DNA from: Bryobacterales bacterium
GTDB taxonomy: Bacteria; Cyanobacteriota; Vampirovibrionia; Obscuribacterales; Obscuribacteraceae
DNA length: 17,990 nucleotides
Assembly: GCA_903970295.1 (NCBI GenBank)
Contig: CAJCHQ010000879.1
Location: forward strand, 1-17,990
Reading direction: 5' to 3'
Within the stretch, counting starts at the first letter, position 1; each line of letters starts with the position of its first letter. The position numbers were made by a program, and so were the translations under genes. The notes under the pieces were generated by a model. That model worked only from the letters and a program-made list of their open reading frames with translations. It was not told where the DNA came from and ran no database searches. Of this stretch, positions 5,903-13,119 are shown one piece after another.

Positions 5903-7420
5903 TTGCAGAGCGCAAAAATCGAAAATCAATTACGCCCGGTATTGACGGTTTCACAGCTGACAATGCAAATTCGCGATGTGCTCGAAGAGCTTTTCGACAA
6001 CGTATATGTGGTCGGAGAAGTGAGCAATGCTAAAGTTTATCCCTCCGGTCACTGGTATTTTTCTTTAAAGGATAAAGACGCCACTTTGCCGTGCGTTTGC
6101 TTTAAGAGCGCCAATTCGGCGATCAAGTTCAAGCTCGAAGATGGGCTGATGGTAGTCGCCAAAGGCAAACTAAGCCTGTATCCACCGAAGGGCGCATATC
6201 AAATGGTGGCAGCCCAACTCGAGCCAGTCGGCATCGGAGAATGGCAATTAGCGTTTGAGCAGCTCAAGACAGCTCTGGAAAAAGAAGGTTTGCTCGAAGC
6301 TGAACGGAAGCGACCAATTCCTATTTTTCCTCGCCGCGTCGGAGTCGTCACTAGCACGGCCGGAGCGGCTCTGCGCGATATTCTAACGGCTCTTTACCGG
6401 CGCAACCGTAACGTCAATGTGGTCATTGCACCGACAAGAGTTCAAGGCGAAGGGAGTGCCGAAGAAGTAGCACAAGCGATTGTCGACATTCAGCAAATTC
6501 GCGACTTGGATGTAGTAATTGTGGCCAGAGGCGGTGGCTCGATCGAAGATCTCTGGTCGTTCAACACCGAAGTCGTAGCTCGTGCCGTGGCGGCTTGCCG
6601 AGTACCAATTGTTTCCGGCGTCGGGCACGAAACAGATATCACGATTTGCGATCTGGTCGCCGATTTGCGCGCACCAACACCGACGGCAGCAGCAGAGTTG
6701 GTGGCCAAAGGTAGCCAGGAGCTGTTCCAGAAATACAAACATCTCGAGCAAAAGTTGGTGTTCAACACCCAGAACCGACTGGCGAAAGTCAGAAGACAAT
6801 TGGAACGTCTCAATCCAGAAAATGCTTTGCGTCGCTATCAAGATCGATTGCACCGCCACCGTTTAACCATCGCCCATTTGAAGAAAACCATCGATCGGGT
6901 GATTTTGAACCTGATCTTCAATCGGCAGCAACAATTGCGGCAACATCACGCGAATCTTTTGGCGTTAGCACCTCTGCAAGTGCTCACCCGCGGTTATGCC
7001 ATTTTGCAAAAAATGGACGGCAGTGTCGTACGCGACGCCAGCGAAGTTGATGCCGGTGAAGAATTAAGGGCACTGCTTATGAACGGCAGCCTGAAGGTAC
7101 GTGTGGAAGCAGCCAGCGACGCCGATCATTTTGCGGCGGTGCCGAACTTGCCCACTGATTTTCCGGCTGAGCCCGGCGAAGATTCTAACTCACTAAATAC
7201 GGTGATAACATCAACAAGCACACTTGTCACAACTGTGAGCACACTGACTATCAGTAATCGACTAATCGACTCCGACTCTGAACTCGACCTGCACTCAGTT
7301 CCGAGTAAGTCGCACTTGCCAAACAACAGGCATCTTCGTGAGCGGCCTAAATCTGCCGCCCACCAGCTGCAATTGTTCGGACAAATCAATGATGACCAAT
7401 CTTATGAAAGCGAGGTGTAA
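5903..7420 (+). CDS. xseA: Exodeoxyribonuclease VII large subunit
   Basis: Catalytic subunit of exonuclease VII, which degrades single-stranded DNA from both ends to oligonucleotides in the cytosol. An N-terminal OB-fold domain (LTVSQLTMQIRDVLEELF... VVGEVSNAKVYPSGHWYFSL) is followed by the catalytic domain with VGVVTSTAGAALRDIL, ARGGGSIEDLWSFN and SGVGHETDITICDLVADL with RAPTPTAAAE. A coiled-coil region and the late LTRGYAIL block complete the family pattern. I prefer the TTG at 5903: GAGGGGCGG lies five bases upstream, and the protein then begins close to the OB fold as in other XseA proteins. The ATG at 5795 would add 36 unrelated residues and has no ribosome binding site. At 505 residues it exceeds the usual 400-460 because of a Ser/Thr-rich tail of about 95 residues. 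It forms an operon with xseB, five bases downstream. Confidence 0.96.
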   Translation: MQSAKIENQLRPVLTVSQLTMQIRDVLEELFDNVYVVGEVSNAKVYPSGHWYFSLKDKDATLPCVCFKSANSAIKFKLEDGLMVVAKGKLSLYPPKGAYQMVAAQLEPVGIGEWQLAFEQLKTALEKEGLLEAERKRPIPIFPRRVGVVTSTAGAALRDILTALYRRNRNVNVVIAPTRVQGEGSAEEVAQAIVDIQQIRDLDVVIVARGGGSIEDLWSFNTEVVARAVAACRVPIVSGVGHETDITICDLVADLRAPTPTAAAELVAKGSQELFQKYKHLEQKLVFNTQNRLAKVRRQLERLNPENALRRYQDRLHRHRLTIAHLKKTIDRVILNLIFNRQQQLRQHHANLLALAPLQVLTRGYAILQKMDGSVVRDASEVDAGEELRALLMNGSLKVRVEAASDADHFAAVPNLPTDFPAEPGEDSNSLNTVITSTSTLVTTVSTLTISNRLIDSDSELDLHSVPSKSHLPNNRHLRERPKSAAHQLQLFGQINDDQSYESEV

Positions 7421-7425
7421 CTGAT

Positions 7426-7680
7426 ATGACCCAAACTCTGGATTTTGAAGCGGCCCTGGCAGAGCTAGAAAAACTCGTCGGTGAACTTGACGGTGAAGTC
7501 AAATTGGAAAAAGCACTGCAGCTTTTCGATCGGGGCATGAAGCTGAGCCTCGATTGCGAAAGCTTTTTGAAAGATGCCGAGCATAAAGTCGAGGTGCTGA
7601 GAAAAACTGCAGCCGGTACAATAATCACCGAGCCCTTCGAGGCTGATTTGCTGGAACAGCAAAAACCAACCCAAGACTAA
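7426..7680 (+). CDS. xseB: Exodeoxyribonuclease VII small subunit
   Basis: Small helical subunit of exonuclease VII; several copies bind the coiled-coil part of XseA and are needed for activity. The 84-residue protein shows the family signature FEAALAELEKLVGELDGEVKLEKALQLFDRGMKL..., two helices with the conserved Leu/Glu pattern. The ATG at 7426 starts five bases after the xseA stop and is preceded by GAGGTG, so the two are co-transcribed and probably translationally linked. The last 20 or so residues (EPFEADLLEQQKPTQD) lie beyond the helical core and are probably disordered. Length and gene order are normal for the family. Confidence 0.95.
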   Translation: MTQTLDFEAALAELEKLVGELDGEVKLEKALQLFDRGMKLSLDCESFLKDAEHKVEVLRKTAAGTIITEPFEADLLEQQKPTQD

Positions 7681-7712
7681 GTTGTGAGTATACGGACTGG
7701 CTGAAATTTAAA

Positions 7713-7750
7713 GTCGCTCGGCGCCTCCTATAAAGGAAGAAGCCTCGAGC
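7713..7750. repeat. Imperfect inverted repeat between xseB and the sensor kinase
   Basis: GCTC...GAGC arms enclose GGC/GCC and TCCT/AGGA pairs around an ATAA loop, giving an interrupted hairpin of about eleven pairs. A second small hairpin (GGTGGA/TCCGCC around TTTTTAGG) and the perfect palindrome AAGTATACTT (7764-7773) follow before the kinase gene. No T-run follows the first hairpin, so a role as terminator is uncertain. Confidence 0.35.
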
Positions 7751-7831
7751 CGCGCAGGTTTTCAAGTATACTTACTCGGTGGATTTTTAGGTCCGCCGAA
7801 TATTCTTGCTGTTCATCTGGAGACTCAGATA

Positions 7832-9481
7832 GTGCCCGATTTTTGGAAAAATATGACTGATGGTTTCATGCCCCACGGTTACTGCCTGCAATGGAATGGA
7901 CCACTGCTCACGGTTTTTATCATCGGCAATCTTGGGATCGCCTTTGCTTACTTCATGATCCCGGCAGCACTGCGCTATTTCATAGGGAAGCGCAGAGATT
8001 TGCCCTACGGCTATATGTTCAAGCTGTTTGCAGCCTTTATCCTCTCCTGCGGGATCACTCATATAGCCAAAGTTTGGACCTTATACCAACCAGCATATTG
8101 GGTAGAAGCCAGTTTGGACCTTTTCACCGCCTTCATTTCACTGTTGACTGCGGTACTGCTTTTTCCCTTGATTCCCAGGGCACTGCAGTTACGCAGCCCC
8201 AAGGAACTGGACGATGCCAATCAACACTTGCAGCGACTGACTGAAGAATTGCAGATCGCCAAAGAAAAGCTGACTGTTCAAGTTGAAGAGCGTACACAGT
8301 CACTTTTAGCCGCGACTCAGAAAGCGCAGGAAGCCGAGGCATTTTTTCGCGAACTATTCAACATGATGCCACAGCTAGGTTGGACCACAAAGGCAGATGG
8401 CTACGTCGACTTCTATAACCAAGGTTGGTACGACTACACCGGCACCACCTTCGATCAAATGCAAGGCTGGGGCTGGGAAGCAGTACTCGATCCGAACATA
8501 TTGCCTGCAGTGAAAGAAAAGTGGTTAACCTCAATCAAAGATGGAGAGCCATTTGAGATGAAATTTCCCCTGAGAGGGGCAGATGGTCAATTTCAATGGT
8601 TCTTGACCCAGAGTAAACCCTTGCGAAATGACCAGGGAAAAGTGATCAGGTGGGTTGGCATCAACACCAATATTCAACTCGAGGTTGATCAGGCTGCAGC
8701 CCTAGAAAAGCTGGTAGAAGAACGTACGATCGAATTGCGCGAAGCCAAAGAAACAGCTGAGCATGCCCTGGAAGCCAAAACCAGATTTCTCGCCACCGTC
8801 AGCCATGAAGTACGAACACCAATGGCCGGCGTCATAGGAGTTGTAGAACTTATTCATCTTTCAACTAAGGAAGAAGAAATAAGCAGTCTTTCAAAAGTAG
8901 CGTTGGATTCGTGCAAGCAGCTTTTACAGATACTGAACAATCTGCTTGATGCCTCTAAACTTCAAGCCCAAGCTGTCAAAATCGAATTCCGCCTTTTTGC
9001 CGTTCGCCCAGTGATTGGCGATGTGGTCCAATTAGCGTCTCGCGAAGCAGAAAAAAAACAGCTCAAGTTGTCCTCTGTCGTTGACGCGGCGGTGCCAGAT
9101 TTAGTTTGTGGAGATGAGCTCAGGGTGCGACAGATTATCCAAAATCTCGTATTCAATGCAATCAAGTTTACGGCTCAGGGCAGTGTTGATATACGCGTCG
9201 AAGTTTTAGAACAGAAAGAGAAAACTTCCGTACTGCAATTCTCAGTTACAGACACGGGCATCGGGATTAGCGATGAACATAAAGCCAAACTGTTCGAGCC
9301 GTTCGTTCAAGGTGATGATTCGACGACACGCATCTATGGTGGCACGGGCTTGGGGCTACATATCTGTCGCACGATAACTGAACTGATGGCTGGAGAGATT
9401 GGCTTCGAAAGTGAGCCAGGTAAAGGCTCAACCTTTTGGGTTCGCATCCCTTTCAGGGGTGACCTATGCCAGCCGGAATAA
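7832..9481 (+). CDS. Sensor histidine kinase with ethylene-receptor-like membrane domain and PAS domain
   Basis: A 549-residue membrane sensor kinase. Residues about 23-120 form three membrane helices like the ethylene-binding domain of plant ETR1 and cyanobacterial homologues: IAFAYFMIP in helix 1, ILSCGITHIAKVW in helix 2 (Cys73 and His77 match the copper ligands Cys65 and His69 of ETR1), and a third helix ending LLFPLIP. Tyr40, Pro44 and Ile70 match conserved ETR1 positions, but Asn33 stands where ETR1 has Asp25. A coiled coil, a PAS domain (about 171-280), a second coiled coil and a full kinase core follow: H-box FLATVSHEVRTPMAG with His325, N-box IIQNLVFNAIKFT, VTDTGIGIS and YGGTGLGL. 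The GTG start at 7832 has GGAG nine bases upstream. The 3' end overlaps the response-regulator gene by 16 bases. The ligand may be ethylene or another small molecule; not determined. Confidence 0.93.
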   Translation: MPDFWKNMTDGFMPHGYCLQWNGPLLTVFIIGNLGIAFAYFMIPAALRYFIGKRRDLPYGYMFKLFAAFILSCGITHIAKVWTLYQPAYWVEASLDLFTAFISLLTAVLLFPLIPRALQLRSPKELDDANQHLQRLTEELQIAKEKLTVQVEERTQSLLAATQKAQEAEAFFRELFNMMPQLGWTTKADGYVDFYNQGWYDYTGTTFDQMQGWGWEAVLDPNILPAVKEKWLTSIKDGEPFEMKFPLRGADGQFQWFLTQSKPLRNDQGKVIRWVGINTNIQLEVDQAAALEKLVEERTIELREAKETAEHALEAKTRFLATVSHEVRTPMAGVIGVVELIHLSTKEEEISSLSKVALDSCKQLLQILNNLLDASKLQAQAVKIEFRLFAVRPVIGDVVQLASREAEKKQLKLSSVVDAAVPDLVCGDELRVRQIIQNLVFNAIKFTAQGSVDIRVEVLEQKEKTSVLQFSVTDTGIGISDEHKAKLFEPFVQGDDSTTRIYGGTGLGLHICRTITELMAGEIGFESEPGKGSTFWVRIPFRGDLCQPE

Positions 9482-9855
9482 TACTGCTTGTGGAGGACGA
9501 TCCGACACTTCAATTGGTCATTAAGGCGGTAGTCAACCGCCTTGGATACGATTGCCAAGTCGTAGGATCCGGCGAGGAGGCCGTCGAACAAGCCGGCGCG
9601 GAAATTTCATTGATCTTCATGGACGTTGGCTTGCCGGGGATAACGGGAGCTCATGCCACATTGTTTATCCGAGAAAAGGAGCTAAAAGAGCGGCGAAAGC
9701 GAGTGCCAATCGTAGGTCTGACAAGCCATGCGTTTAAAGAGCAATGTTTACACGTGGGGATGGATGATTTTCTGCAAAAGCCCGCCCTCCTTGCAGACAT
9801 CCAGCGAATGCTCGACAAGTGGTTGCGCCCAGCCCAAGCCAACATTCGTACATGA
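9466..9855 (+). CDS. Single-domain response regulator (CheY-like)
   Basis: A stand-alone receiver domain of 129 residues that should accept phosphate from the overlapping kinase. The acidic pocket (VEDD, residues 9-12), phosphoacceptor Asp53 (IFMDVGLPG), Thr86 (GLTSHA) and Lys105 (LQKPA) are all present, so it looks active. There is no DNA-binding or enzymatic output domain. It must act by protein-protein contact, pass phosphate on, or serve as a phosphate sink. The ATG lies inside the end of the kinase gene in another frame, with AGGGGTG just upstream, a layout typical of translational coupling. The sequence style (Met-Asp-Val-Gly-Leu-Pro, HAFKEQCLHVGMDDFLQKP) resembles receivers fused to hybrid kinases, suggesting it may descend from a split hybrid kinase. 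Confidence 0.95.
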   Translation: MPAGIILLVEDDPTLQLVIKAVVNRLGYDCQVVGSGEEAVEQAGAEISLIFMDVGLPGITGAHATLFIREKELKERRKRVPIVGLTSHAFKEQCLHVGMDDFLQKPALLADIQRMLDKWLRPAQANIRT

Positions 9856-10251
9856 ATTTTGTCCACACCCAAATCCGCTAATTGTCAGACATCTCTCAAG
9901 GCGCAAAATGCAGGCCCACCAATTTATCGCCTGGAGATGCACCATAAGTAGTGGCATAAAACCTCTGTTAAACCCCGGCACTAACCAATGTCGCAATGAA
10001 AAAGAAGGACCTGGCAAAGTTCTTTCTCGACAACATTCAATATGCGGCACGCCGATCAGCCCGCGGGCGGTCCAGCCGAAGGCTACGCCACCATCAATGC
10101 AAAACCTTGACGATTTTGAGACAGCCGAGTATGCTGATTAATACGAACCTTAAACACAGTTAACTATCACCCCCAAATCAGCCGCCAGCCTGAGTCTTAT
10201 TCGACTGACCGGCTCTGAACGACGACCGCCATATGTTTTGATTCGGGACGC
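9856..10251. other. Gene-poor interval, possibly with a decayed small gene
   Basis: No intact, well-supported gene is visible between the response regulator and the terminator. A short open frame from the ATG at 9996 (MKKKDLAKFFLDNIQ, stop at 10161-10163) begins protein-like and then turns Arg-rich. The other two frames then give protein-like stretches (DQPAGGPAEGYATINAKP, then NLDDFETAEYAD). This may be a small gene broken by two frameshifts, but no ribosome binding site precedes it. The rest shows nothing I can interpret. Confidence 0.35.
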
Positions 10252-10284
10252 AAAAAGGGACGCCTCACGCGAGGCGCCCTTTTT
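10252..10284 (-). terminator. Strong Rho-independent terminator, usable from both sides
   Basis: AAAAAGGG and CGCCTC pair with GAGGCG and CCCTTTTT around an ACGC loop, with a single unpaired base. This gives a 14-pair stem with a run of five T on either strand. It lies about 58 bases beyond the bL9 stop codon and most likely ends that transcript. It can also stop transcription coming from the kinase and response-regulator side. Confidence 0.9.
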
Positions 10285-10342
10285 GACAGAACGCTTATGA
10301 CTCGAGATGCCCTTTCCCACCGCATAAACGGTGAAACTGCGC

Positions 10343-10891
10343 CTAGACTTCAGCTAATTCTTCCGCCGCCAGCTCTTCTTCGTCAGCCAGATTCTCTTCA
10401 GCCGGTTCGGCAACCGGCGCCGACTTGGCACTTGGAGTAGCTCCCTCGAGCAATACTTCCACCAGAACTTCTGACTGCACTTCAGGAGTAACCTTGACAA
10501 TCACCTTGTAGGTGCCGAGAGCGCCGATATCTTCAGCCGTCTTCAGCGAGCGCTTGTCGATTTCCAAACCAAGCTCTTTCTGCAAAGCTTGAGCGATTTC
10601 TTTCGTTGTCACTTTGCCGTAGAGTTTGCCGCCTTCACCGGCCTTCATGAATAAATGAATCTTGCCGACAGCGGTAATTTTCTCGGCTATATCGACCGAA
10701 GCCTGATGGCTAGCGGCGGCTTTCTTCTTAATGGTTTCCAGGTCTTCTTCCCGCTTTTTCAGCGTGCCACCAGTAGCTAAGACCGCAAATTTGCGGGGTT
10801 GCAGGAAGTTTCTGAAATAGCCAGCCGATGCTTCGACGACATCGCCGGCCTTACCTAAGTTCTGGACGTTTTGTTGCAAAATAACCTTCAT
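10343..10891 (-). CDS. rplI: 50S ribosomal protein bL9
   Basis: Binds 23S rRNA at the base of the L1 stalk and reaches out along the ribosome surface. The N-terminal domain is typical (MKVILQQNVQNLGKAGDVVE with the GYFRNFLQPRKFAV signature), followed by the long connecting helix and a C-terminal domain ending near residue 147. The 182-residue protein is about 35 residues longer than usual because of an acidic Ala/Glu-rich tail (for example AEENLADEEELAAEELAEV). I chose the ATG at 10891: it gives the conserved MKVIL start and has GGGGG five bases upstream, whereas the in-frame TTG twelve bases earlier would overlap that site. A strong terminator follows. It is unusual in lacking rpsF, ssb and rpsR next to it, its common partners. 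Confidence 0.97.
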   Translation of the reverse strand: MKVILQQNVQNLGKAGDVVEASAGYFRNFLQPRKFAVLATGGTLKKREEDLETIKKKAAASHQASVDIAEKITAVGKIHLFMKAGEGGKLYGKVTTKEIAQALQKELGLEIDKRSLKTAEDIGALGTYKVIVKVTPEVQSEVLVEVLLEGATPSAKSAPVAEPAEENLADEEELAAEELAEV

Positions 10892-10944
10892 GACATCCCC
10901 CAAGCTCTCTCGCTTGCGTGTGAAACGTATATGTGGAATCCAAA

Positions 10945-10953
10945 TTTATATCA
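10945..10953 (-). promoter_or_regulatory. Candidate extended -10 promoter for rplI
   Basis: On the minus strand the sequence reads TGATATAAA, a near-consensus -10 box with the TGn extension. A -35 match is weak. The start would fall near 10938, about 47 bases before the rplI ATG. The motif differs by one base from the one upstream of hutI. Confidence 0.45.
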
Positions 10954-10979
10954 GATTTTAACAGCGAAGTCCCATTAGG

Positions 10980-11054
10980 AGGCGCATCATTAAGCTGAAG
11001 CCCGCCGAGGGTAACCCTTCCGGGTCCGAGCCTGAAGCAATCAAACCTGCGCCT
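10980..11054 (-). other. Structured spacer between the acetyltransferase gene and rplI
   Basis: AGGCGCA (minus strand, 11054-11048) pairs perfectly with TGCGCCT (10986-10980). An inner hairpin has the form CCG, GA bulge, AGGG, loop TTA, CCCT, CGG. The segment lies upstream of the predicted rplI promoter, so it would form in readthrough transcripts from the upstream genes. No T-run follows, so it may protect or process the 3' end of the upstream message, or belong to a longer rplI leader if the real promoter is further upstream. Confidence 0.35.
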
Positions 11055-11094
11055 GGATGGCAATGTCTGCAAAATCAAGATTTTCCGGACGAAT

Positions 11095-11550
11095 TCAGAC
11101 CTTTTCCCGGAACATGCCACGCACGCCCGACGGGTCAGCCATGAAGCCGAAACGCTTATAAAATCCGTCTGTGCCAGGGTCTGCATACAAGGTAATCAGG
11201 GGGATTTCATACGAATCCAATTCGTTGAGCAATTCACGCATGACGAGCAGCCCAACCCCTTTTTTCTGATATCCAGGACGTACAACCACGTCCCAGACAG
11301 TGGCATTGAAGACTTTGTCACCGGTGGCGCGAGCGAATCCGACCATGCAATCGTGGTCCCAAACCGATACAACAGACAGGCTATTGAGCAGGGCGCGAGC
11401 GATTAACACGGGCTCCCGGCGACTCCAGCCAACCGAGGCACAAATGTCTTGGACTTCGTCGGCCGAAACATCCTTGGCGTGACTCACCTTGAGATTCGGC
11501 GGCGGTTCCTTCGAATTTTCGTGTTTTTTCCAAATCCCCGACAGGACCAT
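11095..11550 (-). CDS. GNAT-family N-acetyltransferase
   Basis: Transfers an acetyl group from acetyl-CoA to an amine; the substrate cannot be predicted. The 151-residue protein is a single GNAT domain. Motif A is clear: VWDVVVRPGYQKKGVGLLVM, where QKKGVG is the pyrophosphate-binding loop. The late FYKRFGFMAD block matches motif B and the common FYxxxGF signature. The ATG at 11550 starts three bases after the stop of the upstream methyltransferase gene, so the two are almost certainly co-transcribed and coupled. A role in modifying ribosomal or RNA-modifying proteins would fit the neighbours but is only inference. The N-terminal 15 or so residues (KKHENSKEPPP) look disordered and may mean translation starts further downstream. 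Confidence 0.9.
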   Translation of the reverse strand: MVLSGIWKKHENSKEPPPNLKVSHAKDVSADEVQDICASVGWSRREPVLIARALLNSLSVVSVWDHDCMVGFARATGDKVFNATVWDVVVRPGYQKKGVGLLVMRELLNELDSYEIPLITLYADPGTDGFYKRFGFMADPSGVRGMFREKV

Positions 11551-11553
11551 TGG

Positions 11554-13035
11554 TCAGAGCCTCTCTAAAACCGTTACGCTTTCGATATGGTGTGTGTGCG
11601 GAAACAAATCGACTGGTTGGACTATGTTTGTTTTATACCCCACAACCTTGTCTTTGTGCACCTCTTCGTCGGCGGCTTGCAAAAAACCTCTGTGGAAAAT
11701 TTTCAAATCCCGGGCAAGAGTGGCCGGGTTGCAGCTGACATAGACAATTTTGGCCGGTCTCAATTTCACAACCGCCGCCAGAGCTTCCTCGCTCAAGCCC
11801 TTGCGAGGCGGATCGAGTACAACCACATCTGGTACTAAGCCTTCTTTGTACATCTCAGTCAAAACCAATTCGACCGAGCCACAGCGGAAATTGACATTGG
11901 TGATGCCATTCAATTGCACATTGCGCAGCCCATCTTCGACCGCTGGAGCATGATCCTCGACGGCAATGATTTGCGCGCCTGTGGCCGAAAGCCAGAGCGA
12001 AATCGCCCCCACACCTGCATAAGCATCGACAATCAAGGTTGGAGGTTTTTCTTTATCGGCGACACAAGCATCGTAAACGACTTCGAAAAGTCGCGTCGCC
12101 TGGTCGGTGTTGACCTGGAAAAAACTGGTCGGCGACAGGCTGTAAGTGATGCCATCGCGCAGACGTTGCGGCAGGTCGGCACGTTCGGTCTTGAGGATTT
12201 CCTGGAGATGATCTTCGCCGCTCAAACAGACCGTTTCGTCGCCCATGATTCTATTGCCGACATGCGGGTTGAGGTTCAAACAAACGCCTATCACTTCAGG
12301 CAAACGGTTTCTTAGTCCATTGGCTACTGTTTCCAGGCGTTTGCGCATGGGCTCGCGGGCATCCCGGAAATAATTTTCACTGCTAATGTTGACGACGAAT
12401 GTGACCAGAATTTTGTCCAGCCCGAAACTGTGTCTGGCTGTAATGTGGCGCAATGTACCGGTTTGTGTCTTCTCGTCATAAGCGCGAATACCCTGGCCTT
12501 GAAACAACTCCTTGGCAATGTCCAGCATGACATCGAGACTCTGCGGCTGAATCGGGCAATACTTGATATTCACGAGTTCGTGCGAATCTTGTTTGTAATA
12601 GCCGGCGAGTATGCGATCCGAGCCGGTTGGGTTGCGAACAGGAAACTGCACCTTGTTTCTGTAATGCAAATCGTGGCGAGCACCGATTGGCTCGGCAACA
12701 CAATCCGGGTGCAGTCCACCGAGGTGTTTCAATGCCTGTTCGACAATTTCTTTTTTGGCTTTCAGCTGATATGGATAAGCGATATGCTGCAATTGGCAAC
12801 CGCCACAAACCTTAAAAACGGGGCAGGGCGGTTCTGTCCGCTGGGGCGAAGGCTTAATTACCTGCTCCAGCCGCGCTCTGCCGAAAGTTTTGCGTACATC
12901 GAAAACTTCGACCTCGACTGAATCTCCCGGAGCCACCCGATTGATAAAGAGCGGAATCTCTAGATCTTTGCTAACGCCCTCACCACCAACAGCGATAGAC
13001 TCGATCGAAACTACTTTTCTGTCACCTTTGCGCAT
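11554..13035 (-). CDS. rlmD: 23S rRNA (uracil-C5)-methyltransferase, RlmD/RlmCD/TrmA family
   Basis: SAM-dependent methylation of a uracil C5 in RNA, most likely 23S rRNA. Domains in order: an N-terminal TRAM domain (VVSIESIAVGGEGVSK...), a 4Fe-4S site with Cys71, Cys77, Cys80 (CPVFKVCGGC) and Cys160 (KYCPIQ), a substrate-binding region (HYRNKVQFPVRN), then the methyltransferase core with DAYAGVGAISLWLS, VVLDPPRKGL and catalytic Cys435 (YVSCNPATLARDL). The C-terminus is typical (QPVDLFPHTHHIESVTVLER). I chose the ATG at 13035, giving 493 residues with the TRAM domain at the start. The frame stays open much further upstream, but that would overlap the divergent gene starting at 13120. No ribosome binding site is obvious. 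Whether it targets U1939, U747 or both cannot be read from sequence, so the symbol is approximate. Confidence 0.94.
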   Translation of the reverse strand: MRKGDRKVVSIESIAVGGEGVSKDLEIPLFINRVAPGDSVEVEVFDVRKTFGRARLEQVIKPSPQRTEPPCPVFKVCGGCQLQHIAYPYQLKAKKEIVEQALKHLGGLHPDCVAEPIGARHDLHYRNKVQFPVRNPTGSDRILAGYYKQDSHELVNIKYCPIQPQSLDVMLDIAKELFQGQGIRAYDEKTQTGTLRHITARHSFGLDKILVTFVVNISSENYFRDAREPMRKRLETVANGLRNRLPEVIGVCLNLNPHVGNRIMGDETVCLSGEDHLQEILKTERADLPQRLRDGITYSLSPTSFFQVNTDQATRLFEVVYDACVADKEKPPTLIVDAYAGVGAISLWLSATGAQIIAVEDHAPAVEDGLRNVQLNGITNVNFRCGSVELVLTEMYKEGLVPDVVVLDPPRKGLSEEALAAVVKLRPAKIVYVSCNPATLARDLKIFHRGFLQAADEEVHKDKVVGYKTNIVQPVDLFPHTHHIESVTVLERL

Positions 13036-13119
13036 GAGCGTTATTTTAGCGTCTTTATCGAGGAGTTGGCGTAATTCAACAGCGCGCCCTTCCTGCAAAT
13101 CACTTAGAATCAACTTCCT

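Noticed and set aside
9728..10141. 137-codon open frame on the plus strand overlapping the response regulator end
   Set aside because: Its first third is a shadow of the response-regulator gene and the rest has mixed composition; only the weak frameshift idea was kept.
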